Of a stretch of DNA of 64,000 bases, positions 26,280 to 38,262 are shown one piece after another. A model generated the notes under the pieces. That model made no database searches, was not told the origin of the DNA, and saw nothing but the letters and a program-made list of their open reading frames with translations. This stretch comes from Acanthochromis polyacanthus (lineage: Eukaryota; Chordata; Actinopteri; Pomacentridae), in assembly GCF_021347895.1 (NCBI RefSeq), contig NC_067125.1, positions 23,849,621-23,913,620 of the forward strand, in the 5' to 3' direction. Each line of letters starts with the position of its first letter. The first letter of the stretch is position 1. Made by a program: the position numbers and the translations under genes.

Positions 26280-27560
26280 TCGGTGATTGTTTCAGGTTAG
26301 CTTCTGGCTCCGCACACTTTCAGGGGCATCAAGTCATCCTGGTACAGCTACAAAATACAGAAGTTATGGTGACTCATACAGTAAGCCTCCACATGAGGAG
26401 CCATACGTGAAAGTAGAAAGTCACTTGCTTCCACTCTTTAAACATTCTCTTCAGAAGAGTGTTGCCACAGCAGTCTCTATCAACATATAGTATCTGACTA
26501 GGAGCCATTTCAGCCACTTTGTAAACCTGGATCAGGCCAGTGCTTGAAGGCTTTGACATGGGACATGACTGCTTGTCTATGCTCATTGCTAACATTGTTT
26601 CCACAGGTGCTGGGACTGTAGTTGTGTCATTTAAGATTTCAAGCCACCATTTTCATGGTATCCAACTTGATCAACTCACCATATTGTGAAGTGATTGTGG
26701 CATGATCTCATCCAGCCTCTACAGGATATCCTGGGCATAAACCTACATCAGTGTCCTGTGTCTGGGGGACAGGACACATGGAAAGTCCAGGTTCAAATAT
26801 CACAGACAGAGTCAACCTGATGTGACAGCACTGGCAATCCCTTTGTAACCTTCCACTTGATCTGGCAGCGACAGTGTTTGAGCCCTCATTGATGCATTCA
26901 GCTGGCTAAATTGCTGCCATGCAAGTTTTGATGAAAGGACGCAAGAGAACTGCACCCTGTGGCCAACATTGAGTAGGTAGAGAATGCTATAGTGCCAAGT
27001 GATAAGCCTCCACTTGCATCTTTGGCAGGCCAGATATATGCCACAAAGTATGCCTTCCCTACAATCCTGGTCGTTTAATCTGAAACAGGCCAGCTGAAAA
27101 TTATTTGTGGTAGCCTGGATGTGGTCAGGTCAGTTTAACTTGTAACAGCTTTTGTATCATCCTGAGCAGCAGGGGAAGACAAAGTAGTTTTCCAGTGACG
27201 GGGGCTTACTGGTCTTCAGTGTTGACTTTGAAGGATACCACCAAAGTTTGTTCCCCCTGACAGAGAATGGAGTGTAGACAGTATACAGGCTGCAGGATTT
27301 TTATCGGTGTACAAATCTCAGGTATGTGGGTTACTGGTAGCAGCAGGGGAACAGAGCCTCACAGCCCCGACAAACAAGCACACAAACCGAGAGAAAGAGC
27401 ACAAGACAAGAAAATGTATGAGAAGAAAAACTGCAGAAACACTAGGAATGAGAAAGAAGCACAGTGAGTGCAGATTCTTCACAGGTGCACTGCATGTTAC
27501 AGTTAAGAAAATAAGGGCAATATATGCTCTGTAGCATGTATAAAATGCTGATAAGGACCA
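26280..27560 (-). mobile_element. degenerate DNA-transposon-like coding remnant
   Basis: Minus-strand translation, broken by stops, includes the block QILYVDRDCCGNTLLKRMFK (about 26510-26450) followed by EWKQVTFYFHVW. Upstream are TCGNNVSNEHRQ-like residues. The order 'NVGNEHGQ ... LYVDRDCC ... W ... DVWHFMRR' is familiar from large fish transposon proteins of uncertain superfamily. No ends or target duplications found, and the borders are guesses. It could also be an old pseudogene. Confidence 0.38.
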
Positions 27561-27574
27561 CTTGATCCTGACTT

Positions 27575-27890
27575 AAGGTCAAGATGGAAAAACAAAAAGC
27601 TCTCAGTGACTTTGAAAGAGGGTTCTTTGTTGGGGGATGGATTGCAGGAACTTCTGTCACAAAGACTGCTAATCTAGCCAGTGTTTTAAAAAGAACGGTG
27701 ACTAAAGCTACATCTGCATTTAGATCTACTGAAAGGACATTAGTGAGTAGAGTCAGAGATTGTGATTGACAACATGTTTGATTACCAAGATGCTCATGTA
27801 TTTGTGTGACATGTAAGGAAAACCAGGAGAGCTGCTCTTCCTCAGGTAACCTGACTGAGAATGTCATTGCAGGATGCTATTAGAATAGTT
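27575..27890 (+). mobile_element. Tc1-like transposase N-terminal fragment
   Basis: The frame at 27584-27769 encodes MEKQKALSDFERGFFVGGWI, then AGTSVTKTANLASVLKRTVT. The LSDFERG...G.S..KTA pattern is the start of a Tc1-type paired-like DNA-binding domain. The catalytic domain and terminal repeats are missing. Remnant only. Confidence 0.65.
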
Positions 27891-28513
27891 TGGATTAACC
27901 CTAACCCTAGTTATTTGCAAGCCTATGTTGTCTATTGTGAATCGTAGTACTAACCTTTCATGTTAGACAGTACAGTATGACTCCCCAGCATAAAGGATGG
28001 TAACGTTCATATGTTGGGCCTTTGCATGATTAGCTCAATCACCAACATTATATGGACAACGTCTGATAAAAAAATAAGGATGAATTCAGTATTTAGTAAA
28101 TGCATTTTCTACATTACATCAGCAAAAATGTAGTCACAATTAGCATAGCTTTTCAGTATTAGCTCATTGGATACTAGATTGTTAACAAAAGTTAGCATTT
28201 TACCGAGCAAATCTCATTTATAATTTAATATTAACATTCCAGAAACTGCTTGGCTGATGTGGACAATATAGAGATTACTGGGGATGCTGAATCCATTTTC
28301 AAAATTCTGATTGGCTGTTCTGTGGTTGTGTTTTCTAAAATTGCTCAGGGTTCCAAACTGTACAAATATACCAAGTTTTATGCACTTAAATCACTTTTAA
28401 TGACAGTGCCCTGAAATGTGTCATGAAAAGGGAAGTGTGTCTTGAAAGGGTCATGACACAGAAAGCTGACTTTACACATTATGCAGCATGTTGGCATGGT
28501 AGTATCCACTGTA
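27891..28513. other. non-coding stretch, nothing recognised
   Basis: No supported feature apart from two telomere-like CCCTAA units at about 27898-27909, too short to matter. Confidence 0.25.
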
Positions 28514-28524
28514 CAGTTAAAAAT

Positions 28525-28885
28525 CCATCCATCCATCCTCTATACACTGCTTTATCCTCACTAGGGTCGCAGGGGGTGCTGGAGCCTATCCCAGCTGACT
28601 CGGGTGAAGGCAGGGGACACCCTGGACAGGTCACCCGTCTGTCACAGGGCTACATATACAGACACACAGTCACTCTCACACCTACAGGCAATTTAGAGTC
28701 ATCAATTAACCTCAGCATATTTTTGGACTGTGGGAGGAAGCCGGAGTACCCGGAGAAAACCCACACATGCACAGAGAGAACATGCAAACTCCATGCAGAA
28801 AGATCCCAGGCCCACCCCGGGATTTGAACCGGGGATATTCTTACTGCAAGGCGAAAGTGCTAACCAGTCCACCACTGTGCAGCCT
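28525..28885 (-). repeat. SINE-like retroposon, copy 4, with 11-bp target duplication
   Basis: A full-length minus-strand copy flanked by a perfect CAGTTAAAAAT repeat (28514-28524 and 28886-28896). The left end has a short (CCAT)n tail, equal to the (TGGA)n tail of the other copies. It inserted about 200 bp upstream of the transcobalamin-like gene. Confidence 0.88.
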
Positions 28886-29085
28886 CAGTTAAAAATTATC
28901 AGTACAAATATGATTTCATAACTTCAAGGTGACGTTTGAATGAAAACTATTATCAGTTTTATAAAGCTAAAATCAACACGGTTCTGCCCAACCCAGTATG
29001 TAAACAGTGGTGACTGCAATAAAACACAGGTCGTGCAAGTACAGTTTGCAGTTGCCTCAGCAAAGTTCACTGTCCAACAGCCACA

Positions 29086-31068
29086 ATGACGATGCCTGCT
29101 CTCCTCTCTGCAGCCCTCATGCTGTTGCTGCTTCCTGAGACTTCCTGGGCTGTGGGTAAGTTTCAGAACTAATCATTAATCTTTATTTACCATGATTTTA
29201 TACCGTGATATGTTGTTACCTGTAGTCTTTGTCTCACCACCATTTCTTCACTTCTATTCTATTCTATTCTATTCTATTCTATTCTATTTAGACAGCAAAC
29301 CAGTTCCCATTACCGTGGTGGTGGAGAACACTTTACTGGGCACCTCTAAGTTGGCTTACAATACTGAAGTAGCTTACAGAGGGATACTGCTGGGTGCTCT
29401 CAACAGACTCATGAACTCCGATCAAAACTTTAAGTAAGATCATAGCATCATTGGTTACCTCAGTGACAAGTCACGAGGGGAAACTGTTTTTTGTACATAC
29501 AAAATTTTGATAACAATGTTCTATTAAAATTAGCTAAACTTGTGTTTTGCAATTCAATTCAGAAAATGTTTATTTTTACAAAGATAATTTCTGTGGTGTG
29601 ATGTTCTTCTTCCTCACAAAAACTCCTCATACACACATGAAGAACTGAGAAATATAACATTTGATGCTAGTAAATTGAACTTGTTGGCACACAGTAAACG
29701 AGTATGACTACTGACTGATGCAGTCCAAACTGTCTGATAGAAATAATGTGTATATATAGAGCAAACTTGCAAAGGAAAAATGTTTTGAAGGACACAGAAT
29801 GACGAGAGGCAAGTCACATATACATTGACATATATGTAATATGTTCTTTGATGATATAAGTCTTTTAACCAAACTACACAACCTTGCAGTACAACTTTTC
29901 AGCTACAAAATTATTCAGTGGTCCACTGGCATTACTTGGTTAAGATTTAGAAAAAGATGGTGGTCTGGTTTAATACAGGAAAACTGCACTCTGGCTTGAG
30001 ACACAACATGTTTATTCACTGTAGACCCCAATTTCTCACTAATTTCTGAGTCTGGATGTGAATCATTGTCTGTGATGAGAGAATCAACCATCCCTGCTGG
30101 GCACCACTGCTGACTGTTCTACTCCATTAAAACAAGTTATTGCATCACAAAATTTTTCTTTCAGTGATTGCATTTTTACCATAAAGCAGTTGAAAAAAAT
30201 ATAGAAAGAGTTTGATCCATAGAGAAGTAACAAGAGTTTATATAAAGACACGACTCAGGACATTTCAGTTTGACTCTTTATAACTGTGGTGTTGAATTAC
30301 ATTAAAGAACAGTCTCTAGGGGAACAACGTCTGACCTGCAGTGATGCAAATGGGGGCTCCACAGTGTCAGTATACTGTGTTAACATGGTTGTGTGTGCTT
30401 ACAGGTGCAACAGAACACACCCATCATCACTACAGCTGCCAAGGAGCATGAGCCTTTAAACTTTCAACAGGAAAATCCATGTAGAAGTAGAAGGGCATTC
30501 AGTATTTTTGGCAGACTGCATTTGACACAGTATTGATGTAGAAAGTTGGCCCAGTTGTTTGACAACCACACAAACCTTTTCCCATCTAATTCATCCGATT
30601 GTCAAAAAAATATGTTAACCCTGATGTTAATCCCTTAACCTGCCACTTTGTTCTTGTGAAGATGGCAATGAAAGTCCTCCAGTATTTATTTTGACCCAAA
30701 CCAAGATCTTTCATTTACACAGATCAGTCAGTGAGATTAAAGAATGACTCAGACACACTGCTGATGATCCATCTTTGTTGTGTTCCTACAGGTTCACCTA
30801 CACACAGGATCCAAACTATGGCCCATCCCTGCAGAGTGTGAATGGTGTGGCTGGAAATGATAACGATCATACCTATTGGGAGCTGCTGGTCAAGACATCA
30901 GACGGCGAACTCATAAGGCCAGATGTTGGTAGGTTCATCATGAAAATGCCTGTCAGTCTTTCTTATTGTAAACACAATGACAACATAATATTTAATACTA
31001 TTGCAGGTATTGGATGCTACATTCCCAGCGTGCATGATCAAATCATCCTGAGATTTACAACATGGTAA
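29086..31068 (+). CDS. secreted transcobalamin-like DUF4430 protein (four exons, complete)
   Basis: Exons: 29086-29155, 29292-29433, 30792-30928 and 31007-31068, all with GT-AG introns and matching phases. They give 136 residues and a TAA stop. Residues 1-22 form a signal peptide (MTMPALLSAALMLLLLPETS, cleavage near WA-V). The mature part is one domain like the C-terminal domain of transcobalamin and intrinsic factor: PVPITVVVENTL, AYRGILLGALNRL, FTYTQDPNYGPSLQSVNGVA, YWELLVKTSDGELIRPDVGI and CYIPSVHDQIILRF. The alpha-barrel half of true cobalamin carriers is absent. Fish have a set of such short proteins named transcobalamin-beta or intrinsic-factor-like. Cobalamin binding by this copy is not shown. 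The poly(A) signal is at 31192. The first intron holds a (TTCTA)n run right before its acceptor. Confidence 0.9.
29253..29289. repeat. (TTCTA)n microsatellite in intron 1, overlapping the acceptor
   Basis: About seven TTCTA units form the pyrimidine-rich tract just before the AG at 29290-29291 of the transcobalamin-like gene. Confidence 0.93.
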
Positions 31069-31191
31069 AGATTCATCAGGCACCATACAGCCACATGAGA
31101 TCAGAGGCAGTGATGGAATCAACTGTAGTTTAATGTATTCCATAGATGAACAATATGTAGGTGTTTGTTGAGTGACAGTGACATTTGAATG

Positions 31192-31197
31192 AATAAA
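31192..31197 (+). promoter_or_regulatory. poly(A) signal AATAAA
   Basis: Lies 124 bp past the stop codon of the transcobalamin-like gene and before the L1 insertion. It is the only AATAAA in that short 3' region. Confidence 0.6.
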
Positions 31198-31316
31198 ATA
31201 TCATCCATGTGTTGTCCTCATGGTCTGAAAGGGGAATACAGTGTCTTAAAATATTTACTGGTAAATTGGCACCATTAGTTTTAGCTGTATGAATCCTTAA
31301 AAAGAGGTTCATTACC

Positions 31317-33796
31317 ACCAACTTTGACTCAAGCTACTCTCGCTCTCCTAAAAAATGACAAAGACCCAACCAACTGTGGTTCCTATAGACCATTATCTCT
31401 GCTTAATGCTGATGTAAAGGTGTTGGCTAAAGTAACTGCATCACATTAGAGAATGTGCTTCCTCATATTATTTCTGAAGAGCAAAATGGTTTCATAAAGG
31501 GCCGTCAGTTATTTTTTAATACCCGTACACTATTTAATATAATTTACTCTAAACATTCGGCTGAACTTCCTGAGCTGGTGATCTCTTTAGATGCTGAAAA
31601 GGCATTTGATAGGGTAGAGTGGGAGTACCTGTTTGCGGTTGTAAGGAAATTTGGTTTTGGGGATAAATTTATTTCTTGGATTCACCTCCTTTATTCATCT
31701 CGTAAAGCCAGGGTCCATACTAATGATGTTTATTCTGATCACTTTGCCCTTGTACGTGGATGTCGCCGAGGTTGCCCTTTGTCACCTTTGCTATTTGCTA
31801 TTTGCTATTGAGCTTCTTTCTATTACATTAAGATCTTCCCCCTTATTCAAAGGAATTACTCGTAATGGAATTGAATATAAATTATCGCTGTTTGCGGATG
31901 ATTTGTTATTGTATTTAACTGATCCTCCACATTCTATCCCTGCTGTCTTAAGTATTCTGGAGAATTTTAGCATCTTTTCAGGTTATAAATTAAACCTAGG
32001 GAAAAGTGTGTGCTATCCCATTAATGTTACAGCATGTCATCTTCAACAGGAAGATTTACCTTTTCAATTCAGTCTTTCGGGGTTTATATATCTAGGTATT
32101 AACGTGACTCTTTCTTTATCTAATCTTGCATCAGCTAATTTTACTCCCCTCATTTCTAAGATTACATCTGATATTAAACGATGGGATAACCTCCTCCTAT
32201 CATTAATTGGCAAGATTAATATTGTTAAAATGAATATTTTACCCAAATTTTTACTTTTATTCCAATCGATTCCTCTTTTTCTGCCAAAACATTTTTTTGA
32301 TTCACTGGACAAAATAATTTGTTCTTTTATTTGGGGTGGGAAGTCACCTAGAATTCGGAAAACTTTACTGCAGAGATGCAGACTTAGTGGAGGTCTTGCA
32401 TTACCCGATTTTTTAGTCTATTATTGGGCTGCTCACATTCATAAGCTCTGCTACTGGTTAAAATCTCCTGGATCCTCTTGGTGTAAATTGGAATTATCAT
32501 CTTGTAGGGGATCTTCTATACCTGCTCTGCTTTATTCTTCCTTACCCATAAAACTCGCTCTTTATACTAACAATCAAGTGGTTCTTAACACACTCAAGAT
32601 TTGGTATCAATTTAGACGGCACTTTAAATTTGCATCTGCGTCTCCTTTGGGCCCTCTAAATAAAAACCATTTATTTCCTCCATCTCTTTCGGATTCAACA
32701 TTTTCTGTATGGTGTGATAAGAGTATTACACAACTCAAGCATCTATATATAGATGGTGTCTTTGTTAGTTTTGCCAATTTATCGTCTCGCTACAATCTGC
32801 CTGTTTCTCATCTGTTTCACTATTTCCAAGTTCGCAATTTTGTTACTAAATGGTTCTCCAATTTCCCCTCTTTACCTCTGAAACAGCGCAGCCGTGGGAA
32901 ACCATGCTGTCATTTATTCCTCACCACAGAGGTAACATTTCTAAGTTATATGATTTTATTTTGGCACTCAGCAACCACTCAAATGTTAAAGTCAAGTGTA
33001 GATGGGAAAGAGAACTGGGGGTACAAATAAATGATGAGTCCAGGGAGCAGGCTTTAGTGAGGGTACGGTCTACCACCTCTTGTGCTCGTCTTGGACTTAT
33101 TCAATTTAAGGTATTATACAGGGGGCATTTCTCTAAATCCAGACTGTCTGAACTGTATCCTGAAGTGGAAGACAAGTGTGATAAATGCAAAGGCTCTCCT
33201 TGTCATCTCAGCCATATGTTTTTTCTTTGTCCTGATGTAAAAGGTTTTTGGATGGGTTATTTTACTACTATGTCAACTGTCCTTGAGGTAAAACTCCAAC
33301 CATGTCCTTTGATTGCTATATTTGGGGTTCCTGACCCTGTGTTAGCACTTAACTCTACACAAAAGGATATTATTGCTTTTACATCCCTACTACCTAGACG
33401 TTTACTACTGTTGCATTGGAAGTCTGCTAAATATCCTTCTTTTTCCCGATGGTTTATAGATGTCATGTTTTTTTTAAAACTTGAGAAAATTAAATACACG
33501 TTGAGAGGATGTACAGCCAAGTTCTACCAGAAATGGCAACCCTTTATTTCATATTTCACTAATTTAGAGGTACTGCCTGATTGAATGAATGCCTATGACT
33601 GTTGTTCCCTTTTTATATTGCATAAATATCCAATAATATGTGTGTTGGTCATATTGAGCTCTGCTTGGGAGTGGGTGTGGGGTTTGTTACTGCTTGTTAT
33701 ATGTTTAAAAAAAAGAAAAAATGTGGCTTGTGTTTTGTGATTGAAAGTATTGTATTATTGTTTTTTTTCCCAATAAAAATCTATAAAAAAAAAAAC
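31317..33796 (+). mobile_element. L1-type LINE, 3' half of ORF2 plus poly(A) tail, frameshifted
   Basis: From about 31330 the translation follows an L1 reverse transcriptase: DPTNCGSYRPLSLLNADVKV, then EEQNGFIKGRQLFF, ISLDAEKAFDRVEWEYLFAV, RGCRRGCPLSPLLFAI and the catalytic LSLFADDLLLYL. Thumb and C-terminal blocks follow (GKINIVKMNILPKFL, CSFIWGGKSPRIRKTLL, GGLALPDFLVYYWAAHI), ending at a stop near 33584. Two frameshifts break it. One is a 7-bp tandem duplication (ATTTGCT at 31793-31806), the other is near 32880. The 3' end has AATAAA at 33772 and an A-run near 33785. The endonuclease half is missing. The long intact stretches suggest a fairly young copy. Confidence 0.9.
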
Positions 33797-33799
33797 ATG

Positions 33800-34145
33800 A
33801 GAAAAAAAGGAACGGTGCTGAGACTCATTAAAGTGAACGATGCTGGAACTTGTTAAACTCCACCCCACTGACGGAGCTTCTGGTCTGTTTCCAGTTATCA
33901 TGTGAAGACTTCAGACAGCTGGAAACAGAGCAAACAGCAGAATGACCATGTTTTAATGTCTTCTTCTTTTTTTCTTCAGTTCTTAGTTTGGTAGAAATAT
34001 CCAACATAGAAGTTGAAGCAGTAAACACCAGTTCATGTCTGATCATTACTGAAGAACTTTCTAAGTAAATACTTTCTGAGGCCTATTCTGGACCTCATCT
34101 GATGGTGATGGTGATGGATCAGAACATGATTTATCTTTTATAAAA
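33800..34145. other. non-coding stretch, nothing recognised
   Basis: No supported feature. Confidence 0.25.
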
Positions 34146-34353
34146 ATGACGAGTTCATTTGCAAAAACAGGTAACTCCAATTTCAGAAAACTCTTTTTTT
34201 ATTGTTAATTTGAGATAATATTAATCAAACTGAAGTTGAGTGGATTTGACTCAGTAGAAAAATACATGACAAAACAGAGAAAAAATAAATTATTAGTGTT
34301 TTCTGAAAATTTATCAAAACGGAGTTATCTGTTTTTGCAAATGAACTCTTCAT
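34146..34353. repeat. palindromic MITE, copy 3 (core inverted)
   Basis: Shares both ends with 7280-7540 and 18438-18687. The core (TACATGACAAAACAGAGAAA) is the reverse complement of that in the other copies. Slightly shorter owing to deletion in the left arm. Confidence 0.75.
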
Positions 34354-34754
34354 ATTTAATTTTTATAAAATGTGAATTATATTATAATTATATTTAATTA
34401 ATATTAGTTTGACTAAAAGCTTGAATCTCCTCCTGTCTTAGTGAGAGAGGAAGAAAAAACAGAGAGGAAGAGGGCGGGCTTTACATGGAGTCACATTAAA
34501 ACAAAAACCATCCCTCAGACAGCTCAGTAACACAGTGGAGGAAACGTCTGTACGATGTCTGCTCTGTAAGTAGAGAATCTGTTTGATTTTACTACAAACT
34601 ACTTTACTGATGATGGAGGAGGAAACATGAAAGGTCTGCAGAGGAACTTTAACCATATTAACAAGGAAACTGGACACAAATGTAAACTTTAGGAATATTT
34701 ATTTTAAATCAGTCCATGATCAGTGTGATCAGGAGGCTCTGAGGCTTCTCTTTC

Positions 34755-35080
34755 CACAGTTATGTTGATGACACTCAGCTCTATGTGTCTGCAGACGAGC
34801 CCAGACTGACTGACCGAGTGTTAAACTGGATTTTAGATAGAAAGGCCTGGATGGAACACATCAGTTTACTGCTGGAAGTTTGGATCAGAGAGAAACTGAG
34901 AGAAACTGACCTCCAAACTAAAAACACTCAGACTCAACTGAAGCTGAGATGGAAGAAGTTTAGGAGTCATTGTTGTTTTATTCAGTTTTGTTTTTGTGTT
35001 AAAAACAACTTTTTTCACATCTTTTATTTTTGATTGCCTGTAAAACACTTTGAAGTGTATTTTATATAAGAATTGGCCGT
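34755..35080 (+). mobile_element. possible LINE fragment with YVDDTQLY motif
   Basis: The frame from about 34761 reads YVDDTQLYVSADEPRLTDRV. The YVDD motif with TQLYVS matches the catalytic motif and following residues of L2/CR1 reverse transcriptases (usually YADDTQLY). The rest, up to the tail near 35040 (GTAAAACACTTTGAAGTGTA), is consistent with a LINE 3' end. A splice-like CTCTTTCCACAG stands right before the motif, so an exonised piece cannot be ruled out. Weak assignment. Confidence 0.42.
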
Positions 35081-36637
35081 TTTGTTCATTTAGTTAAGTA
35101 AAAAATACTTATTTTTTATCCTGAGAACAGCTTTACATTCTGTAGGAGATGCAGATTTCTGCTCATTAACCCTCTGAAGACTCCAATCAAATTGTGCAAA
35201 AAAAACAAACAAACAAGTAAACAAAAAAACAAGCAAGTCACCTTGATTCCTTTGAATTTCATCACACATCTGTTGTCCAATCAGGTTTGAGAGCCCGCCT
35301 GCTCATGGACCAATAAGAGAACAGCTGTTGAGGCCTGTTTCCTCTTTCAGCTGGAGGACCAGATGGCTGCTGTGAGTCTGACAGGTGATGATTTTCTGAC
35401 TTTATTTCCTTTTAGTGATGGCAGCTGAAGCCTCTGAAGCTCTGAGACTTTCCATACAATTGTGCTGAAAAAGATTCAAAGCTTCAAGGCTTCAGTGACA
35501 TCTGGTGGACAGCTGTAACCATAGCAACCTCTGAAGAGCAAGACTGAAGCACAGACACCGTTTCAATCCCATGTCAGCAGTAAAAGTTCAGAAAAGATTG
35601 TGTGGTCGTTCATGTGTTTGTTCATTCATACTATACAATGATTGTATCATCATTACACATTAAAATAAATGATGCTTGTTAGACTCTTAGAAGTACAACT
35701 GAGTTCTTTGTTGAAAAGAGTAAAACATCATTATTTTTTAAACAAACAAAAACTAATATGCAGATGTAGTGGATGGGGATGAAAGCCTCTATCAAAAGTA
35801 AAAAAAAAATCTGACACACTCCCTTCAAAAACAAAACAAAACACAATAACAAGTTGTTATAGAGCTATTTTAACAATTACTTTCTTAAATTATATAGCAT
35901 GTGAAAATGTCATAATGTTGTTGTGACAGCAGGTGTCACTCAGGTTCCAGGACCAGTAAGTTAAACACCACTGAAGCTCCTGTCACATTAGTGGCAGAAT
36001 AAAGTGGGGCTTCCAGCGTCACACACAGATAACTGTGTCTGTTAGATACTGCTCCACAGGAACGTAAAACATGACGTTAAACCAGTTAAAGCTTAGCCGG
36101 CATTTCACTTAGAGGTTGTTCTTAGACATCTGGTTTCACTGGTGTACAAAAAAAGTGCTAGAGGATGGAGTTTGAACACAGTTTGTGTCAAATGAGTAAT
36201 AAAGTATCTGTCTGTCTGTCTGATTCACTTTCATAAATAAACACCTTCTTCACTAAGTCTCTGATCTCCTCCACCTCATTAGTGTCTACATTTGGGTTCT
36301 CCACAAATCTGAGACAGTTTTGCGTCAAGACAAACTGAATCTATGTCCTTCTTTGACCTGTCAGAGAAACAGGATGGAGTGTCACCACTCATTACAGGAT
36401 CACAGGTGTTTGTTTTTCTCACGCTTTATTGCCACCAAGTGGAGCAGTCAGAACACTGCAAGACATTATTATAGGTTTAGTTCAAATTCAACCTTCACAT
36501 TTCATGTTTACACACTTGTGGAATTTACTCTTTAACTCACAGATGATGTCAGTGTAGTTCACCTGGTCAGACTTGCACGACAACATCAAGGGAAATTTCA
36601 GAAATTTTACAAAATGAAGGATTTTTTTTCACAGAAT
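35081..36637. other. non-coding stretch, nothing recognised
   Basis: No supported gene. A short stretch at 35310-35390 has CCAATAAG and an ATGGCTGCTGTGAGTC that could mimic a first exon, but no downstream exon was found. A (TCTG)4 run lies at about 36203-36220. Confidence 0.25.
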
Positions 36638-36649
36638 ATGTTCTTTGTC

Positions 36650-37009
36650 AGGGCTGCACAGCGGTGTAGTGGTTAGCACTTTCACCTTACAGCAAGAAGA
36701 TCCCTGGTTCGAATCCTGGGGTGGGTCTCGGATCTTTCTGCATGGAGTTTGCATGTTCTCCCTGTGCATGTGTGGGTTTTCTCCGGGTACTCCAGCTTCC
36801 TCCCACAGTCCAAAAATATGCTGAGGTTAATTGATCACTCTAAATTGCCTGTAGGTGTGAATGTGTGTGTGATTGTTTGTCTGGATATGTAGCCCTGTGA
36901 CAGACTGGCGACCTGTCCAGGGTGTCCCCTGCCTTCGCCCGAGTCAGCTGGGATAGGCTCCAGCACCCCCCGTGACCCTAGTGAGGATAAAGCGGTGTAT
37001 AGAGAATGG
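36650..37009 (+). repeat. SINE-like retroposon, reference copy with 12-bp target duplication
   Basis: 360 bp flanked by a perfect ATGTTCTTTGTC repeat (36638-36649 and 37010-37021). The head GGGCTGCACAGCGGTGTAGT, GGTTAGCAC and B-box GGTTCGAATCC are tRNA-like and fit an internal pol III promoter. The body contains GGTTTTCTCCGGGTACTCC, GTGTGTGATTGTTTGTC and CCCGAGTCAGCTGGGATAGG, and the tail ends AGAGAATGG. Other copies: 14621, 23075, 28525 and the fragment 11725. All this supports a tRNA-derived SINE. Mobilisation would depend on a LINE. Confidence 0.88.
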
Positions 37010-37021
37010 ATGTTCTTTGTC

Positions 37022-38262
37022 TTTTCATAGACCAAAGAGATCATGGGGAAAAATGCTTTCAAACCATTCATTTTTCATTTAAACCAGATAGTAAACTGTG
37101 AAGTGAACTACACTTTAATTTTCACACATGAATATTTCGTTATTTTTATTGCTATTATTCATTACATCTGATTGTAAATATTTTCCCTTCATGCCAGAGC
37201 TCATGTAGCAGCTCAGCTGGTTCAGAAGCAGGTTTAGAAAGAGTTGTGGGTTTAAAGCATGACTGGATATTTAAACAAAGATTCAGATTAACCTGAAAAG
37301 TCACATTTACATTTAAAAGAATACAACTGATTATAATTTTTTCTGTTGTCAGAAAACTTTATTGAAAACCAAACCAGTATAATGAACAGAAATCGTTATG
37401 ATGATTACAGTTGCAAATACAGTTTTAAGACAAAGAACAGATACAAGTCAGCTACAGATCTGTAGATATTTAAAAACCACAAAATGAAGAATATTCACTG
37501 GACTCTTGTTGCGGAAGTTCAGTGATGTGGAGGCAGATCCAGAGAGACACACTGAAGACTCAGATGACTTAGGTTGTGAGTAATGTTTACTGATATGAGG
37601 AGAAGTGACACCAACAGAGCAGCAGTACATGCAAGCAATGCCAGCAGCAGTTCTGAGGATTCTCTCTGATCTTTGGCTTTATACTGGAGTTGGGCGAAGG
37701 TCAGATTTAGATTACAGACTAATATGGAGACAACTGGTCTGCTTAGTCACATCACAATAGACAATATCTGATCTCCTGCAGTGTCTGTCTGTCTAAAGGC
37801 CATTATGACCTTAGAAAGGGGAAAGAGTCATTTTTCCTTCACAACTCTCATGACCTCAGAGATTTTCTTACACAGCTACAATATTAAATCCTAACACATC
37901 ACACATCACTCTTAAATATCCAACAACATGCTATATAAATGAATCCAGCTTTACAGGGATACGCTGATGTCTATGCAATTCATTACATTTTCACATGAGA
38001 AAGTTTTCAGAGTTTAAATGTGTAGATTTTCACATGTATGTTGCATAAATTCACCTGTAAATCTGCCCTACCATTAATTTGTCAACACAGCAACAGGATA
38101 AATAAGATATTTGTTCAGTTTTATGAACAATTTACTCTGCTCTACTCCTAAACAATAAATGTCTCACATGACAGTTTGATATTTATGAGTTGGCTCTAAC
38201 ATGTCAACCGAAAACATAAACCTTCAAAGTAAAACAAATGAAAGATATCCTGTAAATACAGT
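37022..38262 (-). other. likely 3' untranslated region and flank of the lectin gene
   Basis: No coding sequence seen. On the minus strand an AATAAA is at 37363-37358, about 0.9 kb past the expected lectin stop, and could be its poly(A) signal. Everything between would then be 3' UTR. This is inference only. Confidence 0.3.

Noticed and set aside
27897..27911. Telomere-like CCCTAA units
   Set aside because: Only two units, consistent with chance.
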